Translations under genes and position numbers: made by a program | The notes under the pieces: model-generated | Seen by the model: only the letters and a program-made list of their open reading frames with translations | Database searches by the model: none | What the model was told of the DNA's origin: nothing | Shown: piece after piece, positions 51,151 through 60,168 of the stretch | How positions within the stretch are numbered: position 1 is the first letter of the stretch | Layout: the number at the start of each line of letters is the position of its first letter | NCBI RefSeq assembly: GCF_025426255.1 | Contig: NZ_CP104861.1 | Span: 4,216,001 to 4,280,000, forward strand | DNA: 64,000 nt | Direction of reading: 5' to 3' | Origin: Pseudomonas fragi | GTDB lineage: Bacteria > Pseudomonadota > Gammaproteobacteria > Pseudomonadales > Pseudomonadaceae

Positions 51151-51651
51151 TTACAACTCGCCCTTCTCCACCTCAGGGTGTTCACCGGAGCCGGCACCGG
51201 TCTTGCGATGCGGGTTCTCGATTTTCACCGACGGGAACTGCGACGAGGCATAACGCACCACCAGGATGGCAAACGCCAGTAACAGAATCGCCCCGGTCAG
51301 GTACACCACGCCCATGTCCGGCGGGTTGTGATGAGATACGTTGGAAATCAGCAGGCGGGTCAACGCCGTGATCGCCACGTAAATCAGGAAACGCACGGGC
51401 ATGTGGTTGGTCTTGAAATAAATCCCGACCATCGCTCCCAGCTCGAGGTAGATAAACAGCAGCAGGATGTCATCAATAGAGATGTTGCCCTTCTCCACCA
51501 TCCCGAGAAATTCCATCACCGCCGCCCAGGCAGTGACCGCACCAATCGCAAACAGCGCAAGGTAATGGAAGGTTTCGACGAACAGATTGCCCATCGATTC
51601 GGCCAGTTCATGAACCTGGCGACGTAGCTTTTCAGCTTTATTAACTCTCAC
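51151..51651 (-). CDS. psiE: PsiE-family phosphate-starvation-inducible membrane protein
   Basis: A 166-aa inner-membrane protein with four hydrophobic segments (about residues 27-48, 62-80, 86-105, 115-135). Conserved elements are FHYLALFAIGAVTAWAAVMEF, LFIYLELGAMVGIYFKTNHM and PVRFLIYVAITALTR. The function of PsiE is unknown; the E. coli gene is induced by phosphate starvation. GTG at 51651 has AAGGAG seven bases upstream. Confidence 0.88.
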   Translation of the reverse strand: MRVNKAEKLRRQVHELAESMGNLFVETFHYLALFAIGAVTAWAAVMEFLGMVEKGNISIDDILLLFIYLELGAMVGIYFKTNHMPVRFLIYVAITALTRLLISNVSHHNPPDMGVVYLTGAILLLAFAILVVRYASSQFPSVKIENPHRKTGAGSGEHPEVEKGEL

Positions 51652-51750
51652 GATGCAGCTCCTTGAATCGACTCGAACGGATCATCCGCGATGCACATGA
51701 CGCTTTTTACATGCAGAAAAAAGGCCATGTGAGAGCGCACTACTTTCAAC

Positions 51751-51810
51751 TGTGGGCGCAAGCCTGCTCGCGAAGGTGCCAAGACCGTCGCGAGCAGGCT
51801 CGCTCCCACA
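51751..51810. repeat. REP inverted pair (GTGGGAGCGAGCCTGCTCGC family)
   Basis: TGTGGGCGCAAGCCTGCTCG ... GCGAGCAGGCTCGCTCCCACA, between psiE and yebG. The left arm carries two changes relative to the family. Confidence 0.85.
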
Positions 51811-51922
51811 TAAGATGATGACGGGCGGCTATTAGACACGTCAGGCACCCGATACGCCTACCAATTGCAGCTAGAGTGAAAAAGCCGCTATTCAAAACCT
51901 GGTGATTGGCTTATCCTTTTCG

Positions 51923-51938
51923 CTGTATATAAATACAG
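51923..51938. promoter_or_regulatory. LexA (SOS) box upstream of yebG
   Basis: CTGTATATAAATACAG fits CTG-N10-CAG with a near-perfect palindrome and lies 41 bp before the yebG start. This predicts LexA repression and DNA-damage induction. Confidence 0.93.
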
Positions 51939-51979
51939 TAATCGCAAGATAATTTACGTGAAGGCATATGAGGTGGTAA

Positions 51980-52237
51980 ATGGCCGTCGAAGTGGTATAC
52001 CGCAGCAGCCGAGATCTGGAGCGCTTGTTCATGGATAAAGCCGAAGCTGACCGTCATGACAAAATGCTGGAACTGGCTGAGTTGCTGGCAGAAGTGTTGC
52101 AAAAAGCTGTGCCGTCGCTGAGCGAGCAGCAGGTCGAAGAAGCCGGTATTTACATGGCGAAAAATCGCGATGTGTTTGCCAAGGCATTCAAGAGCCAGCC
52201 GGACGCCCTGTCCGAGTTGCTGGTCGACAGCGAGTAA
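51980..52237 (+). CDS. yebG: DNA-damage-inducible protein YebG
   Basis: An 85-aa SOS-regulon protein of unknown biochemical function. It begins MAVEVVYRSSRDLERLFMDK, typical of YebG, and is mostly helical. The LexA box upstream supports the identification. No signal or membrane segment is seen, so it is cytoplasmic. It is monocistronic by context. Confidence 0.94.
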   Translation: MAVEVVYRSSRDLERLFMDKAEADRHDKMLELAELLAEVLQKAVPSLSEQQVEEAGIYMAKNRDVFAKAFKSQPDALSELLVDSE

Positions 52238-52312
52238 CCGCACCGGGCTCTCGCTTGACTCTCCCCTACGGGGCAGCCCCTACCCTCAAAGGCCCCCTTT
52301 CAGGTTGGCGTG

Positions 52313-52891
52313 ATGATGAGCAAGCGAGTACTGGTGATCCTGGGTCACCCCAGCACGGATAGTTTCTGCGGTGCTCTGGCAGACACCTATATAGAAGCGG
52401 CCAAGGGTGCCAACCATGATGTGCGGTTCATGCAGTTGGGTGCTCTGCGCTTCGATCCGGTGCTGCATGAAGGCTACAGGCAGATCCAGGCGCTTGAGCC
52501 TGACTTGCTCAACGCCCAGGCTGATATTCTCTGGGCTGAGCAGCTGGTTCTGGTCTACCCGATCTGGTGGGGCGGGATTCCCGCATTAATGAAAGGCTTT
52601 TTCGACCGCATCCTGCTGCCCGGTTTTGCCTTTCAGTACCGCAAGGGCAAGGCATTCCCCGACAAGCTGTTGAAAGGCCGCAGCGCGCACCTGCTGGTAA
52701 CCATGGACACCCCGCCGTGGTACTACAAATGGGTTTATCGCATGCCGGGGCTGCATCAAATACGCAAAACCACCTTGGCATTTTGTGGCATAAAGCCCCT
52801 CGCAACCCTGACGTTTGGCCCGATTCTCGACGCCACGTCACCCCAAAGAGACGCCTGGCTTCAAGAGGCACGCAGGCTCGCCACTCGATAA
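52313..52891 (+). CDS. NAD(P)H-dependent oxidoreductase, flavodoxin-fold quinone reductase type
   Basis: A 192-aa FMN-dependent reductase similar to KefF/MdaB-like enzymes. The phosphate loop is GHPSTDSFCGALAD near residues 11-24. The flavin-contact motif VYPIWWGGIPALMKGFFDR lies near 82-100. It reduces quinones or electrophiles with two electrons. ATG at 52313 has AGG eight bases upstream; GTG at 52310 and ATG at 52316 are alternatives. The MerR regulator follows after 30 bp and may control it. Confidence 0.9.
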   Translation: MMSKRVLVILGHPSTDSFCGALADTYIEAAKGANHDVRFMQLGALRFDPVLHEGYRQIQALEPDLLNAQADILWAEQLVLVYPIWWGGIPALMKGFFDRILLPGFAFQYRKGKAFPDKLLKGRSAHLLVTMDTPPWYYKWVYRMPGLHQIRKTTLAFCGIKPLATLTFGPILDATSPQRDAWLQEARRLATR

Positions 52892-52921
52892 TCTGGCGGG
52901 CGGCGATTAAAAGGATTTTTC

Positions 52922-53293
52922 ATGTACATCGGCAAAGCCGCCCAGTTGTCGGGCACCACCATCAAAAGCATTCGCCATTACGAAGACATAGGCCTGTTAC
53001 CACCCGCGCAACGCCGTGGCGCCTATCGCGTCTACAGCGAGCAAAGTGTTGAACTGCTGATGTTTATCAAATGCGCGCAGCAGTTGGGCTTCAAGCTCAA
53101 GGAAATGCAGGCAATTCTTGATCAACACCGTGGCCAGACATTGCCATGGGAAGTGGTGAACGACGCCATCGCCCGCAAAAAACACGCTGTGATGAGCCAG
53201 ATTGAGGCATTGCAGCAAGTGCATGCGGGGCTAGTGGAATTTGAAACACGGTTTGCTGTAGACGCGCCAAAACTGGATTTAGCCTGCTTTTAA
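52922..53293 (+). CDS. MerR-family transcriptional regulator
   Basis: A 123-aa regulator. The winged HTH MYIGKAAQLSGTTIKSIRHYEDIGLLPPAQRR is followed by GAYRVYSEQSVELL and a dimerisation helix. The metal-binding cysteines of CueR/SoxR types are not obvious apart from Cys51 and the C-terminal Cys122, so redox or drug sensing is only speculative. It follows the quinone reductase and overlaps the converging dehydrogenase gene by four bases. Confidence 0.9.
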   Translation: MYIGKAAQLSGTTIKSIRHYEDIGLLPPAQRRGAYRVYSEQSVELLMFIKCAQQLGFKLKEMQAILDQHRGQTLPWEVVNDAIARKKHAVMSQIEALQQVHAGLVEFETRFAVDAPKLDLACF

Positions 53294-54315
53294 TCCTTTG
53301 GGTACAACAACCGTTGCGCCAGCTCATCCGAGACCCGTGCCGGTGAGCGCTTTTCGGCCTGGGCGTGAGCATAGATGCCGGTCAGGCGCTGGCTGATCTG
53401 CAACAACTGCTGGTTGATTGCCTCGGGCGCAGCATCCTGATGGGTCAGCGCCATATAGATCAGCCCGCCGGAATTGATGACGTAATCGGGCGCATACAAA
53501 ATACCCCGCCGTTCGAGTTGATCGGCTACTTGCAGATTGGTCAGTTGGTTATTCGCACACCCGGCCACGGCCGAGCAGCGCAGCTGCGCCACACTGTGCC
53601 AGTTCAACACACCGCCCAGGCCGCACGGCGCAAGGATGTCGCACGGCGTGCTGAGCAAGGCTTCGCAGGCAATGGGATGCGCACCCAGTTGTTCCATGGC
53701 CAGACGTACTTTACCGGGGTCGGTATCGCAGACCAGCAACTCGGCACCCGCCGCATGCAGTTGCTCAGCCAGCGCGTAACCGACCTTACCCAAGCCCTGG
53801 ACCGCAACCCGCAAACCTTCCAGGTTGTCACTGCCCAAGCGCGATGACGCGGTGCTGCGAATACCGGCAAACACCCCCATGGCTGTATGGGGCGAAGGGT
53901 CGCCTGCCGCAGTGGTGCTGGTCACGTGCCGGGTGTGTTGGGCGATGCAATCCATATCGGCGGTAGAGGTGCCGCTGTCGATCGCGGTGATATAACGCCC
54001 GTCCAACTGATCGACACAGCGGCCAAACGCCTCAAAAAGGGCCGCACGACTCTCGACATGAGCCGCGCGCACAACCACGGCTTGCCCACCCCCGACTGCC
54101 AGGCCGGCCAGTGCCGCCTTGTAGCTCATGTCTTGAGCCAGACGGATAGCATCGTTCACAGCACTTTCGTCGTTCGGATACGCCAGGTAACGACAGCCAC
54201 CCAGCGCTGGGCCCAGGCGAGTGTTATGAATGGCAATAACCGCCTTGAGGCCTGTAACGGGGTCCACACTAAGGTGCAGCGACTCCAACTGAGCGCTTTG
54301 CATGAGAGCAAACAT
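53290..54315 (-). CDS. Leucine/phenylalanine/valine dehydrogenase family protein, catalytic Lys replaced
   Basis: A 341-aa amino-acid dehydrogenase of the Glu/Leu/Phe/Val family. The substrate segment ALGGCRYLAYPNDE and the first lysine in DMSYKAALAGL (residue 66) are conserved, but the catalytic-lysine position 12 residues later reads GGGQAVV (Gln78; codon CAA). The Asp in RYITAIDSGTS is kept, and the NAD loop VQGLGKVGYALAEQL is intact. The protein may have low or altered activity. ATG at 54315 is chosen; 54318 is also possible. Confidence 0.88.
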   Translation of the reverse strand: MFALMQSAQLESLHLSVDPVTGLKAVIAIHNTRLGPALGGCRYLAYPNDESAVNDAIRLAQDMSYKAALAGLAVGGGQAVVVRAAHVESRAALFEAFGRCVDQLDGRYITAIDSGTSTADMDCIAQHTRHVTSTTAAGDPSPHTAMGVFAGIRSTASSRLGSDNLEGLRVAVQGLGKVGYALAEQLHAAGAELLVCDTDPGKVRLAMEQLGAHPIACEALLSTPCDILAPCGLGGVLNWHSVAQLRCSAVAGCANNQLTNLQVADQLERRGILYAPDYVINSGGLIYMALTHQDAAPEAINQQLLQISQRLTGIYAHAQAEKRSPARVSDELAQRLLYPKD

Positions 54316-54426
54316 CATCAGGCCCTCGAACGATTATGGGTATTCGCCAGTATAGGCGGCGCCAAAAAAATCGTTGAAGTGCGCAGGAATAAGCCTGCGC
54401 GGTTTTCACGATTTCGGACATAACCC

Positions 54427-55788
54427 CTAGCCCTTTTGAGCCTGCGCCTCACGCGGGGTATCAACTGTCTCGGATGACACTGGCGAACGAACCTGAAGAA
54501 TCAACAGCGCTGCCACCACAGCCGGAATTGCACAAAAGAAAAAGATCTGCTGTACCGGCATATGCATCGCCAAGAACATGCCGCCGAACAAAGGCCCTAA
54601 AATTGAGCCAAAGCGCCCTACGCCCAATGCCCAGCCCGTACCGGTGGCTCGTACATGAGCCGGGTAGAAGTTACTGGCGAATGCGTTGAGCGTGAGCTGC
54701 CCACCAATAATGCAAAAACCGGCTGCAAAGACACTGGCTACCAGCCAGCTCGGGTTGTCGTGGTTGAGCCCCAGCAATACCGCGCACAGCGCAGACCCAC
54801 TCAATACCGCAGCCAGCAGACGCACCTTGCGCTTGAGACGATCAGCGAACCAGGCCAGCGACATTGCGCCCACAGTGCCGGAAAACAGGAACATCGACGT
54901 CACCAGATTCGCTTCGTTGAGGCTCAAACCACTCTCCAGCAGCAACGAAGGCAGCCAGCTGATCATGAAATACAACAGGATCAGGCTGACAAAAAAGGTC
55001 GACCAAATCAGTAGGGTCGGGAGTGCATAGCCGTTACGAAACAACTCGATGACCGTCAGTTTGCTGCCTTGTTCTTCAAGTGCATCACCTGCAGAGGTGA
55101 TCGGCGGCTGCCAGTTGGGCAGCATGCGCGCGGTGACTTTGCGCAAACGGGCATAGGGTGGTGCGTCACGCAGCAGGCGCGGCACAGATTCAGGCAGCAA
55201 TATCAGCAAGAACGGAAACAACAGCAGCGGTGTCACCCCGCCTGCCAGAAATACGGCCTGCCAACCAAATTGATCGATAAACCCTGCCGCGACAAAACCA
55301 CCGGCAGCACCGCCCAGCGAAAATCCGCAAGCAGCGAGTGTCACCATAAAAGTTCGCAGGCGTGGCGGGGAATAGTCCGACATCAAGGCCATGGCGCTGG
55401 GCATTGCGCCGCCCATACCGATCCCGCAGATAAAACGGGCAGCCATCAGACTGCCAAGGGAGTTGGCGAAGACCATCAACAGGGTCAGGCTGGCGTAGAT
55501 CAGTACGCAACAGAGCAGGACTCGCCGAACGCCAAAGCGGTCAGCGAAGGGCGTCACCAACAATGAGCCGAGGGTCAAACCCAACAAGTTGGCACTGAAT
55601 ACCGGACCGAAGACGGCTTTTTCAAGCCCCCAATCCTGTGCCAGTGCGGGCACTACATAACCTAAAACTTGAGCGTCATAGCCATCCGTGACCAGTAACA
55701 GAGCAAGCAATAGCAACAATATCCACTGATAACGCGACACCGGCTGGGCGTCGAGAGCCGCTCGAAAGCTGGCAAGCTGATTGTGCAT
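54427..55788 (-). CDS. MFS transporter, AAHS (aromatic acid:H+ symporter) family
   Basis: A 453-aa transporter with about 12 membrane segments. The first helix carries LLLVTDGYDAQVLGYVVPAL, with the DGxD-type aromatic-acid motif, and the loop 2-3 motif is GSLLVTPFADRFGVRR. Relatives import 4-hydroxybenzoate or benzoate-type acids. It lies just downstream of maiA on the same strand, which suggests uptake of an aromatic acid feeding into the homogentisate pathway, but the REP between them may separate transcription. Confidence 0.88.
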   Translation of the reverse strand: MHNQLASFRAALDAQPVSRYQWILLLLLALLLVTDGYDAQVLGYVVPALAQDWGLEKAVFGPVFSANLLGLTLGSLLVTPFADRFGVRRVLLCCVLIYASLTLLMVFANSLGSLMAARFICGIGMGGAMPSAMALMSDYSPPRLRTFMVTLAACGFSLGGAAGGFVAAGFIDQFGWQAVFLAGGVTPLLLFPFLLILLPESVPRLLRDAPPYARLRKVTARMLPNWQPPITSAGDALEEQGSKLTVIELFRNGYALPTLLIWSTFFVSLILLYFMISWLPSLLLESGLSLNEANLVTSMFLFSGTVGAMSLAWFADRLKRKVRLLAAVLSGSALCAVLLGLNHDNPSWLVASVFAAGFCIIGGQLTLNAFASNFYPAHVRATGTGWALGVGRFGSILGPLFGGMFLAMHMPVQQIFFFCAIPAVVAALLILQVRSPVSSETVDTPREAQAQKG

Positions 55789-55838
55789 CGCAAGGTACCT
55801 GATTGTTTTTATGGTGTTGGATTTGCAACGTGAAAACT

Positions 55839-55939
55839 CTGTAGCCGCTGCCGAAGGTTGCGATCGAGCCCGAAGGGTTCGTGTTTTTCAACAACGAAGG
55901 TCCTTCGTCCCTTTTCGCAGCCTTCGGCAGCGGCTACAG
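55839..55939. repeat. REP inverted pair (CTGTAGCCGCTG family)
   Basis: CTGTAGCCGCTGCCGAAGG ... CCTTCGGCAGCGGCTACAG, with the inner GCCCGAAGGGTTCG segment, between the MFS gene and maiA. Confidence 0.88.
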
Positions 55940-55946
55940 ATAATCG

Positions 55947-56585
55947 CTAGGCAGGGGTATCGGGTTGATTGGCCGGATGCGCCTTGATAAACGCCGGATG
56001 TTTATCTGCCAGTGCCGCCACCCGGGTAATGCGCGGGTACGGCGTCAACGCGACGTTGAACCGCTGCGCGGCATACAACTGCGGGATCAAATACACATCC
56101 GCCAACCCTGGCTCGGCCCCGAAGCAATATCCATCATCACCAATCAGCTGCTCAATGGCCGCCAGCCCTTGAGTGATCCAGTGACTGATCCACTGCACCA
56201 CCTGCTCTTCGCTCTGCCCCAATTGGCGCAGTTGATTGAGCACGCTGACGTTGTGGAGCGGGTGGATATCGCAGGCCACCAGCGCCGCCACCGCCCGCTC
56301 GTGCGCACGGGTGACAAGGTCCCGGGACAGCAGCGCCACCTGCGGGTAGCACTCTTCGAGATACTCTATGATCGCTGGCGATTGGGTCAGCACGCTGCCC
56401 TCATCGGTGCGCAGAACAGGTACACGGCCTTGCGGGTTGATCTCCAGATACGCCGCCTGGCGGTGTTCACCGCCAGGCGGCGCGATCAGATTCACCGGCA
56501 CTGCCTGATAATCCAGACCTTTAAGCGCCAGCGCGATCCGCACCCTGTAAGAAGACGTTGAACGGTAATACGTAAACAGTTCCAT
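55947..56585 (-). CDS. maiA: Maleylacetoacetate isomerase
   Basis: A 212-aa zeta-class glutathione transferase that isomerises maleylacetoacetate to fumarylacetoacetate. The N-terminal thioredoxin fold shows YYRSTSSYRVRIALALKG, with the SSYR glutathione site (residues about 10-13), then NPQGRVPVL and LTQSPAIIEYL. The C-terminal domain has the family DIHPLHNVSVL. ATG at 56585 is used, 12 bp after the fahA stop. It is the third gene of hmgA-fahA-maiA. Confidence 0.95.
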   Translation of the reverse strand: MELFTYYRSTSSYRVRIALALKGLDYQAVPVNLIAPPGGEHRQAAYLEINPQGRVPVLRTDEGSVLTQSPAIIEYLEECYPQVALLSRDLVTRAHERAVAALVACDIHPLHNVSVLNQLRQLGQSEEQVVQWISHWITQGLAAIEQLIGDDGYCFGAEPGLADVYLIPQLYAAQRFNVALTPYPRITRVAALADKHPAFIKAHPANQPDTPA

Positions 56586-56596
56586 GATCCGCTCCT

Positions 56597-57901
56597 TTAG
56601 CGCGCGGCGACGACCTTGCCCCGGCACTCGCCAAAACCGATGGAGGCATGGCCTTCGCGGGTACAACGGGCACGCAGGATGATTTCGTCGCCATCTTCCA
56701 AGAATTTACGTACCTCGCCCGAAGCCAGCTCGATCGGGTGTTTACCGCCTTCGGTGATTTCCAGCAGGCTGCCCAGCTGCGAGCGGTCCGGGCCCGACAA
56801 GGTACCCGAACCAAACAGATCACCGGACTGCAACTGGCAACCGTTGACGCTGTGGTGGGCCACCAACTGTGCAGCGGTCCAGTACATGTTCAGCGTGTTG
56901 CTCAAGCCCAGGCGATGGGCTGGCAGGTTTTGCTCACGCATTGATTCAGTCAGCAGCAGCACTTCAAGTTCGATATCCAGCGCGCCACTGGACTGATCCC
57001 TGCTATCCAGCAGATAGGCCAGCGGCTGCGGATCACCTTCGGGACGGGACGGTTGCGCACGGCGGAACGGCTCCAGCGCTTCGGCGGTCACGACCCAAGG
57101 CGAGATGCTGGTGATAAAGCTCTTGGACAGAAACGGGCCAAGCGGCTGGTATTCCCAGGCCTGGATATCGCGGGCCGACCAGTCATTGAGCAGGCAGAAA
57201 CCGGCAATGTGCTCGCCCGCTTCGCTGACCGGGATCGAGTCGCCCATGTCGTTACCCTGACCAATCCAGATCCCCAGTTCCAGCTCGTAGTCCAGACGTG
57301 CGCACGGGCCAAAGGTCGGCTCGGTCTGACCGGCTGCCAAGGTTTGCCCTTTAGGGCGACGGACTTCGGCGCCAGACGCACGAATGGTCGAGGCACGACC
57401 GTGATAACCAATCGGCACATATTTATAGTTAGGCAACAGCGGGTTGTCGGGGCGGAACAGTTTTCCGACGTTTTTAGCGTGCTCGATGCCTACATAAAAG
57501 TCGGTGTAGTCACCGATTTTGGCAGGCAAATGCAGTTGGCAATCGGCCGCCAGCGGCAGCAGCCTGGCGCCTTGGGCTTCGATTTTTCCGCGCAGGGTAC
57601 TGCCTTCGCTCAGTAATTCCAGCAAACGCTCACGCAGGGCAACGCGGGAACTGCGGCCCAACGCAAAATAGGCATTCAACGCGCCGCCCAACGAGGCTTC
57701 TACCGCCACTTTGGCCTGGCCTTCAAACAGACCGGCCGCCAACCCGGCCTCCAGATCGAAAATCGCATCGCCGATGGCAACCCCGCTGCGCGCAGCCGAG
57801 CCATCTATGCTGAAAATGCCCATCGGCAGGTTCTGCAGAGGGAAGTCGCTGTGACCGTTGGCGGAGGTGATCCAGCTACGGGGGAAAGTGGACTGGGTCA
57901 T
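56597..57901 (-). CDS. fahA: Fumarylacetoacetase
   Basis: A 434-aa hydrolase that splits fumarylacetoacetate into fumarate and acetoacetate, the last step of tyrosine degradation. Family segments are IGDYTDFYVGIEHAKNVGKL near 130-150, YHGRASTIRASG near 170, DYELELGIWIGQGND near 205 and WSARDIQAWEYQPLGPFLSK near 240. It starts three bases after the hmgA stop, indicating tight coupling. Confidence 0.97.
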   Translation of the reverse strand: MTQSTFPRSWITSANGHSDFPLQNLPMGIFSIDGSAARSGVAIGDAIFDLEAGLAAGLFEGQAKVAVEASLGGALNAYFALGRSSRVALRERLLELLSEGSTLRGKIEAQGARLLPLAADCQLHLPAKIGDYTDFYVGIEHAKNVGKLFRPDNPLLPNYKYVPIGYHGRASTIRASGAEVRRPKGQTLAAGQTEPTFGPCARLDYELELGIWIGQGNDMGDSIPVSEAGEHIAGFCLLNDWSARDIQAWEYQPLGPFLSKSFITSISPWVVTAEALEPFRRAQPSRPEGDPQPLAYLLDSRDQSSGALDIELEVLLLTESMREQNLPAHRLGLSNTLNMYWTAAQLVAHHSVNGCQLQSGDLFGSGTLSGPDRSQLGSLLEITEGGKHPIELASGEVRKFLEDGDEIILRARCTREGHASIGFGECRGKVVAAR

Positions 57902-57904
57902 GGG

Positions 57905-59209
57905 TTATCTCCGATTCGGGGTGAAGGTCACGGGCAGCGTGGCCCAGCAAGCGTCGTAATTGGATTGCAGCTGCGGGCATTCGAGGGCAAAACGGCTTGG
58001 GCGCAACACCTGGCTGGTCTCGAACATAAAGGCCATGGTGTTATCGACTTTGCTCGGTTGCAGTTCGGCCGCAATCGCTTTGGTACAGGTTTCGCCGTCC
58101 GGGCCGTGGGCGCTCATGCAACTGTGCAGCGACGCGCCACCGGGCAGAAAGCCTTCGGCCTTGGCATCGTAGCTGCCCTGGATCAGGCCCATGAACTCGT
58201 TCATCAGGTTGCGATGGAACCAGGGTGGCCTGAAGGTGTTTTCAGCCACCATCCAGCGCGGCGGGAAGATCACGAAGTCCAGGTTGGCCAAGCCCGGCAC
58301 ACTGGTCGGCGAGGTCAGAACTGTAAAAATGGATGGGTCAGGATGGTCGAAACTGACGGTGCCGATGGTGTTGAAACGGCGCAAATCATATTTGTACGGC
58401 ACGTTATTGCCATGCCACGCGACGACGTTAAGCGGCGAATGATCCAGCTCGCAGCCCCACAGCTCGCCCAGAAATTTTTGCACCAGAACCGTGTTTTGGC
58501 GCGTGTCTTCGTAATGCGCGACCGGGGTCAGAAAATCACGCGGGTTGGCCAGGCCGTTGCTGCCAATCGGCCCAAGGTCGGGCAGGCGCAGCGGCGCACC
58601 GTGGTTTTCAGCGACGTAACCACGCGCCTGCGGGTCAAGCAGCTCGACACGAAATTTGAGACCTCGAGGGATTACCGCAATCTCCAAAGGCTCCAGATCC
58701 AGACGCCCCAGCTCGGTGCAAATGCGCAAGCGGCCTTGTTCAGGCACCAGCAGCAACTCGCCGTCAGCATTGAAGAACACCCGCTGCATCGAGGTATTGG
58801 CACGGTAATGATAAATGCTGATACCCGAGGGTTTTTCCGACCCGCTATTGGCCACCATGCCTACCAGACCGTCGATAAAATCCGTGGCGTCATCTGGGAT
58901 CGGCAACGGGTTCCAGCGCAAGCGATTAGGCGTCACCGGGCCCAGCGGACCACCGGCCAATTGCCGTTCCAGCTTGACGAACGCCGGATGGTTGGCGGAC
59001 GGCTGGATGCGGTACATCCAGGTGCGCCGCGCCTCGCTGCGAACCATGGTGAACGCAGTGCCAGAGAACAATTCGGGGTACAAACCGTACGGGGCTTTTT
59101 GCGGGGAGTTCTGACCAACCGGCAAGGCGCCGGGCAGTGCTTCGCTGCTGAATTCGTTGCCAAACCCGGATTGATAGCCAAGGGCTGGCGAAGACGCGTC
59201 GAGGTTCAT
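57905..59209 (-). CDS. hmgA: Homogentisate 1,2-dioxygenase
   Basis: A 434-aa Fe(II) dioxygenase that opens the homogentisate ring to maleylacetoacetate. The start LGYQSGFGNEFSSEALPGAL is invariant in the family. The C-terminal half contains the metal-ligand region FPPRWMVAENTFRPPWFHRN and the region with HGPDGETCTKA. GGAGG precedes the ATG. It heads the operon controlled by HmgR. Confidence 0.97.
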   Translation of the reverse strand: MNLDASSPALGYQSGFGNEFSSEALPGALPVGQNSPQKAPYGLYPELFSGTAFTMVRSEARRTWMYRIQPSANHPAFVKLERQLAGGPLGPVTPNRLRWNPLPIPDDATDFIDGLVGMVANSGSEKPSGISIYHYRANTSMQRVFFNADGELLLVPEQGRLRICTELGRLDLEPLEIAVIPRGLKFRVELLDPQARGYVAENHGAPLRLPDLGPIGSNGLANPRDFLTPVAHYEDTRQNTVLVQKFLGELWGCELDHSPLNVVAWHGNNVPYKYDLRRFNTIGTVSFDHPDPSIFTVLTSPTSVPGLANLDFVIFPPRWMVAENTFRPPWFHRNLMNEFMGLIQGSYDAKAEGFLPGGASLHSCMSAHGPDGETCTKAIAAELQPSKVDNTMAFMFETSQVLRPSRFALECPQLQSNYDACWATLPVTFTPNRR

Positions 59210-59285
59210 GGAGCCTCCAAAGTGGAGAAGACAGTTGACCGCGCGCTGCAGTGAAACAGTTTGCGCGTCGCTGCGTTATTTTTAT

Positions 59286-59312
59286 CGTAATTCAATTACG
59301 CATAACGTAATT
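59286..59312. promoter_or_regulatory. Two overlapping HmgR-operator palindromes
   Basis: CGTAATTCAATTACG (59286-59300) is a perfect palindrome around one C. Its right arm AATTACG is also the left arm of AATTACG-N5-CGTAATT (59294-59312). They lie between divergent hmgA and hmgR and are the likely HmgR binding sites. Confidence 0.78.
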
Positions 59313-59373
59313 TGATTGGTATTAAGCGTCAAGCTATAAAGACGCCCATTCGTCCCGAGATATAAGCATCACC

Positions 59374-60168
59374 ATGGAAAAGACCCGCAGCAGCAACGAC
59401 AGTGCCGGCAAGCAAAAAGTGCGCTCAGCCGAAGTCGGTACAGACATCCTCAAGGCCCTGGCCGAGCTGTCCCCCTCGACGTCACTGTCGCGTCTGGCCG
59501 AACACGTGCAGATGCCCGCCAGCAAGGTGCATCGCTATTTACAGGCGCTGATTGCCAGCGGGTTTGCCGAACAGAACATCGCCACCAACCATTACGGGCT
59601 GGGGCGCGAGGCGTTGCGCGTGGGGTTGGCCGCGCTCAACAGTATGGATGTGCTGAAAGTCGCCGCCCTGCCCTTGGCCGAGCTGCGTGATGACTTGAAT
59701 GAAACCTGCTTTTTGGCCGTATGGGGCAATCAGGGCGCGACCGTGGTGCATATCGAACCTGCGGTGCGGGCAATTACGGTGGTCACTCAATTGGGCTCGG
59801 TTCTACCGCTGCTGAGTTCATCCACAGGGTTGGTGTTCAACGCCTTTTTGCCGGATCGCGAAACCGCTGACTTGCGTGAACTGGAGTTGAAAACCGATCT
59901 GGTGCACCCCCTGGAAAAACCCGAGGCCTACACCCGGCTCTGCGAGCAAATCCGTCAGCGTGGATTGCACTTCGTACACGGCTTGCTGATGCCCGGCGTC
60001 GATGCGCTATCGGCCCCGGTGTTCGATGCGACTGCCAAGGTGGCGGGCGTACTGACCGTAGTAGGCCCAACGTCGCTGTTCCATGCCGATGAAAACGGGC
60101 CCGCAGCCAAACGTTTATTGGCTGCGAGCCAGGCCATCAGTTGGCGGATGGGGTATCAGCCGGACTGA
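59374..60168 (+). CDS. hmgR: IclR-family repressor HmgR of homogentisate pathway
   Basis: A 264-aa IclR-type repressor. The winged HTH (residues about 20-80) reads DILKALAELSPSTSLSRLAEH and ASKVHRYLQALIASGFAEQ. The GAF-like effector domain contains VVHIEPAVRAITVVTQLGSVLP. In P. putida the homologue is released by homogentisate. It is divergent from hmgA with palindromic sites between. The N-terminal 17 residues are polar, as in its homologue. Confidence 0.93.
   Translation: MEKTRSSNDSAGKQKVRSAEVGTDILKALAELSPSTSLSRLAEHVQMPASKVHRYLQALIASGFAEQNIATNHYGLGREALRVGLAALNSMDVLKVAALPLAELRDDLNETCFLAVWGNQGATVVHIEPAVRAITVVTQLGSVLPLLSSSTGLVFNAFLPDRETADLRELELKTDLVHPLEKPEAYTRLCEQIRQRGLHFVHGLLMPGVDALSAPVFDATAKVAGVLTVVGPTSLFHADENGPAAKRLLAASQAISWRMGYQPD

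Noticed and set aside
57851..59254. 467-codon plus-strand open frame opposite hmgA
   Set aside because: Spans exactly the recognised hmgA; no similarity to any protein family and starts in the fahA gene.
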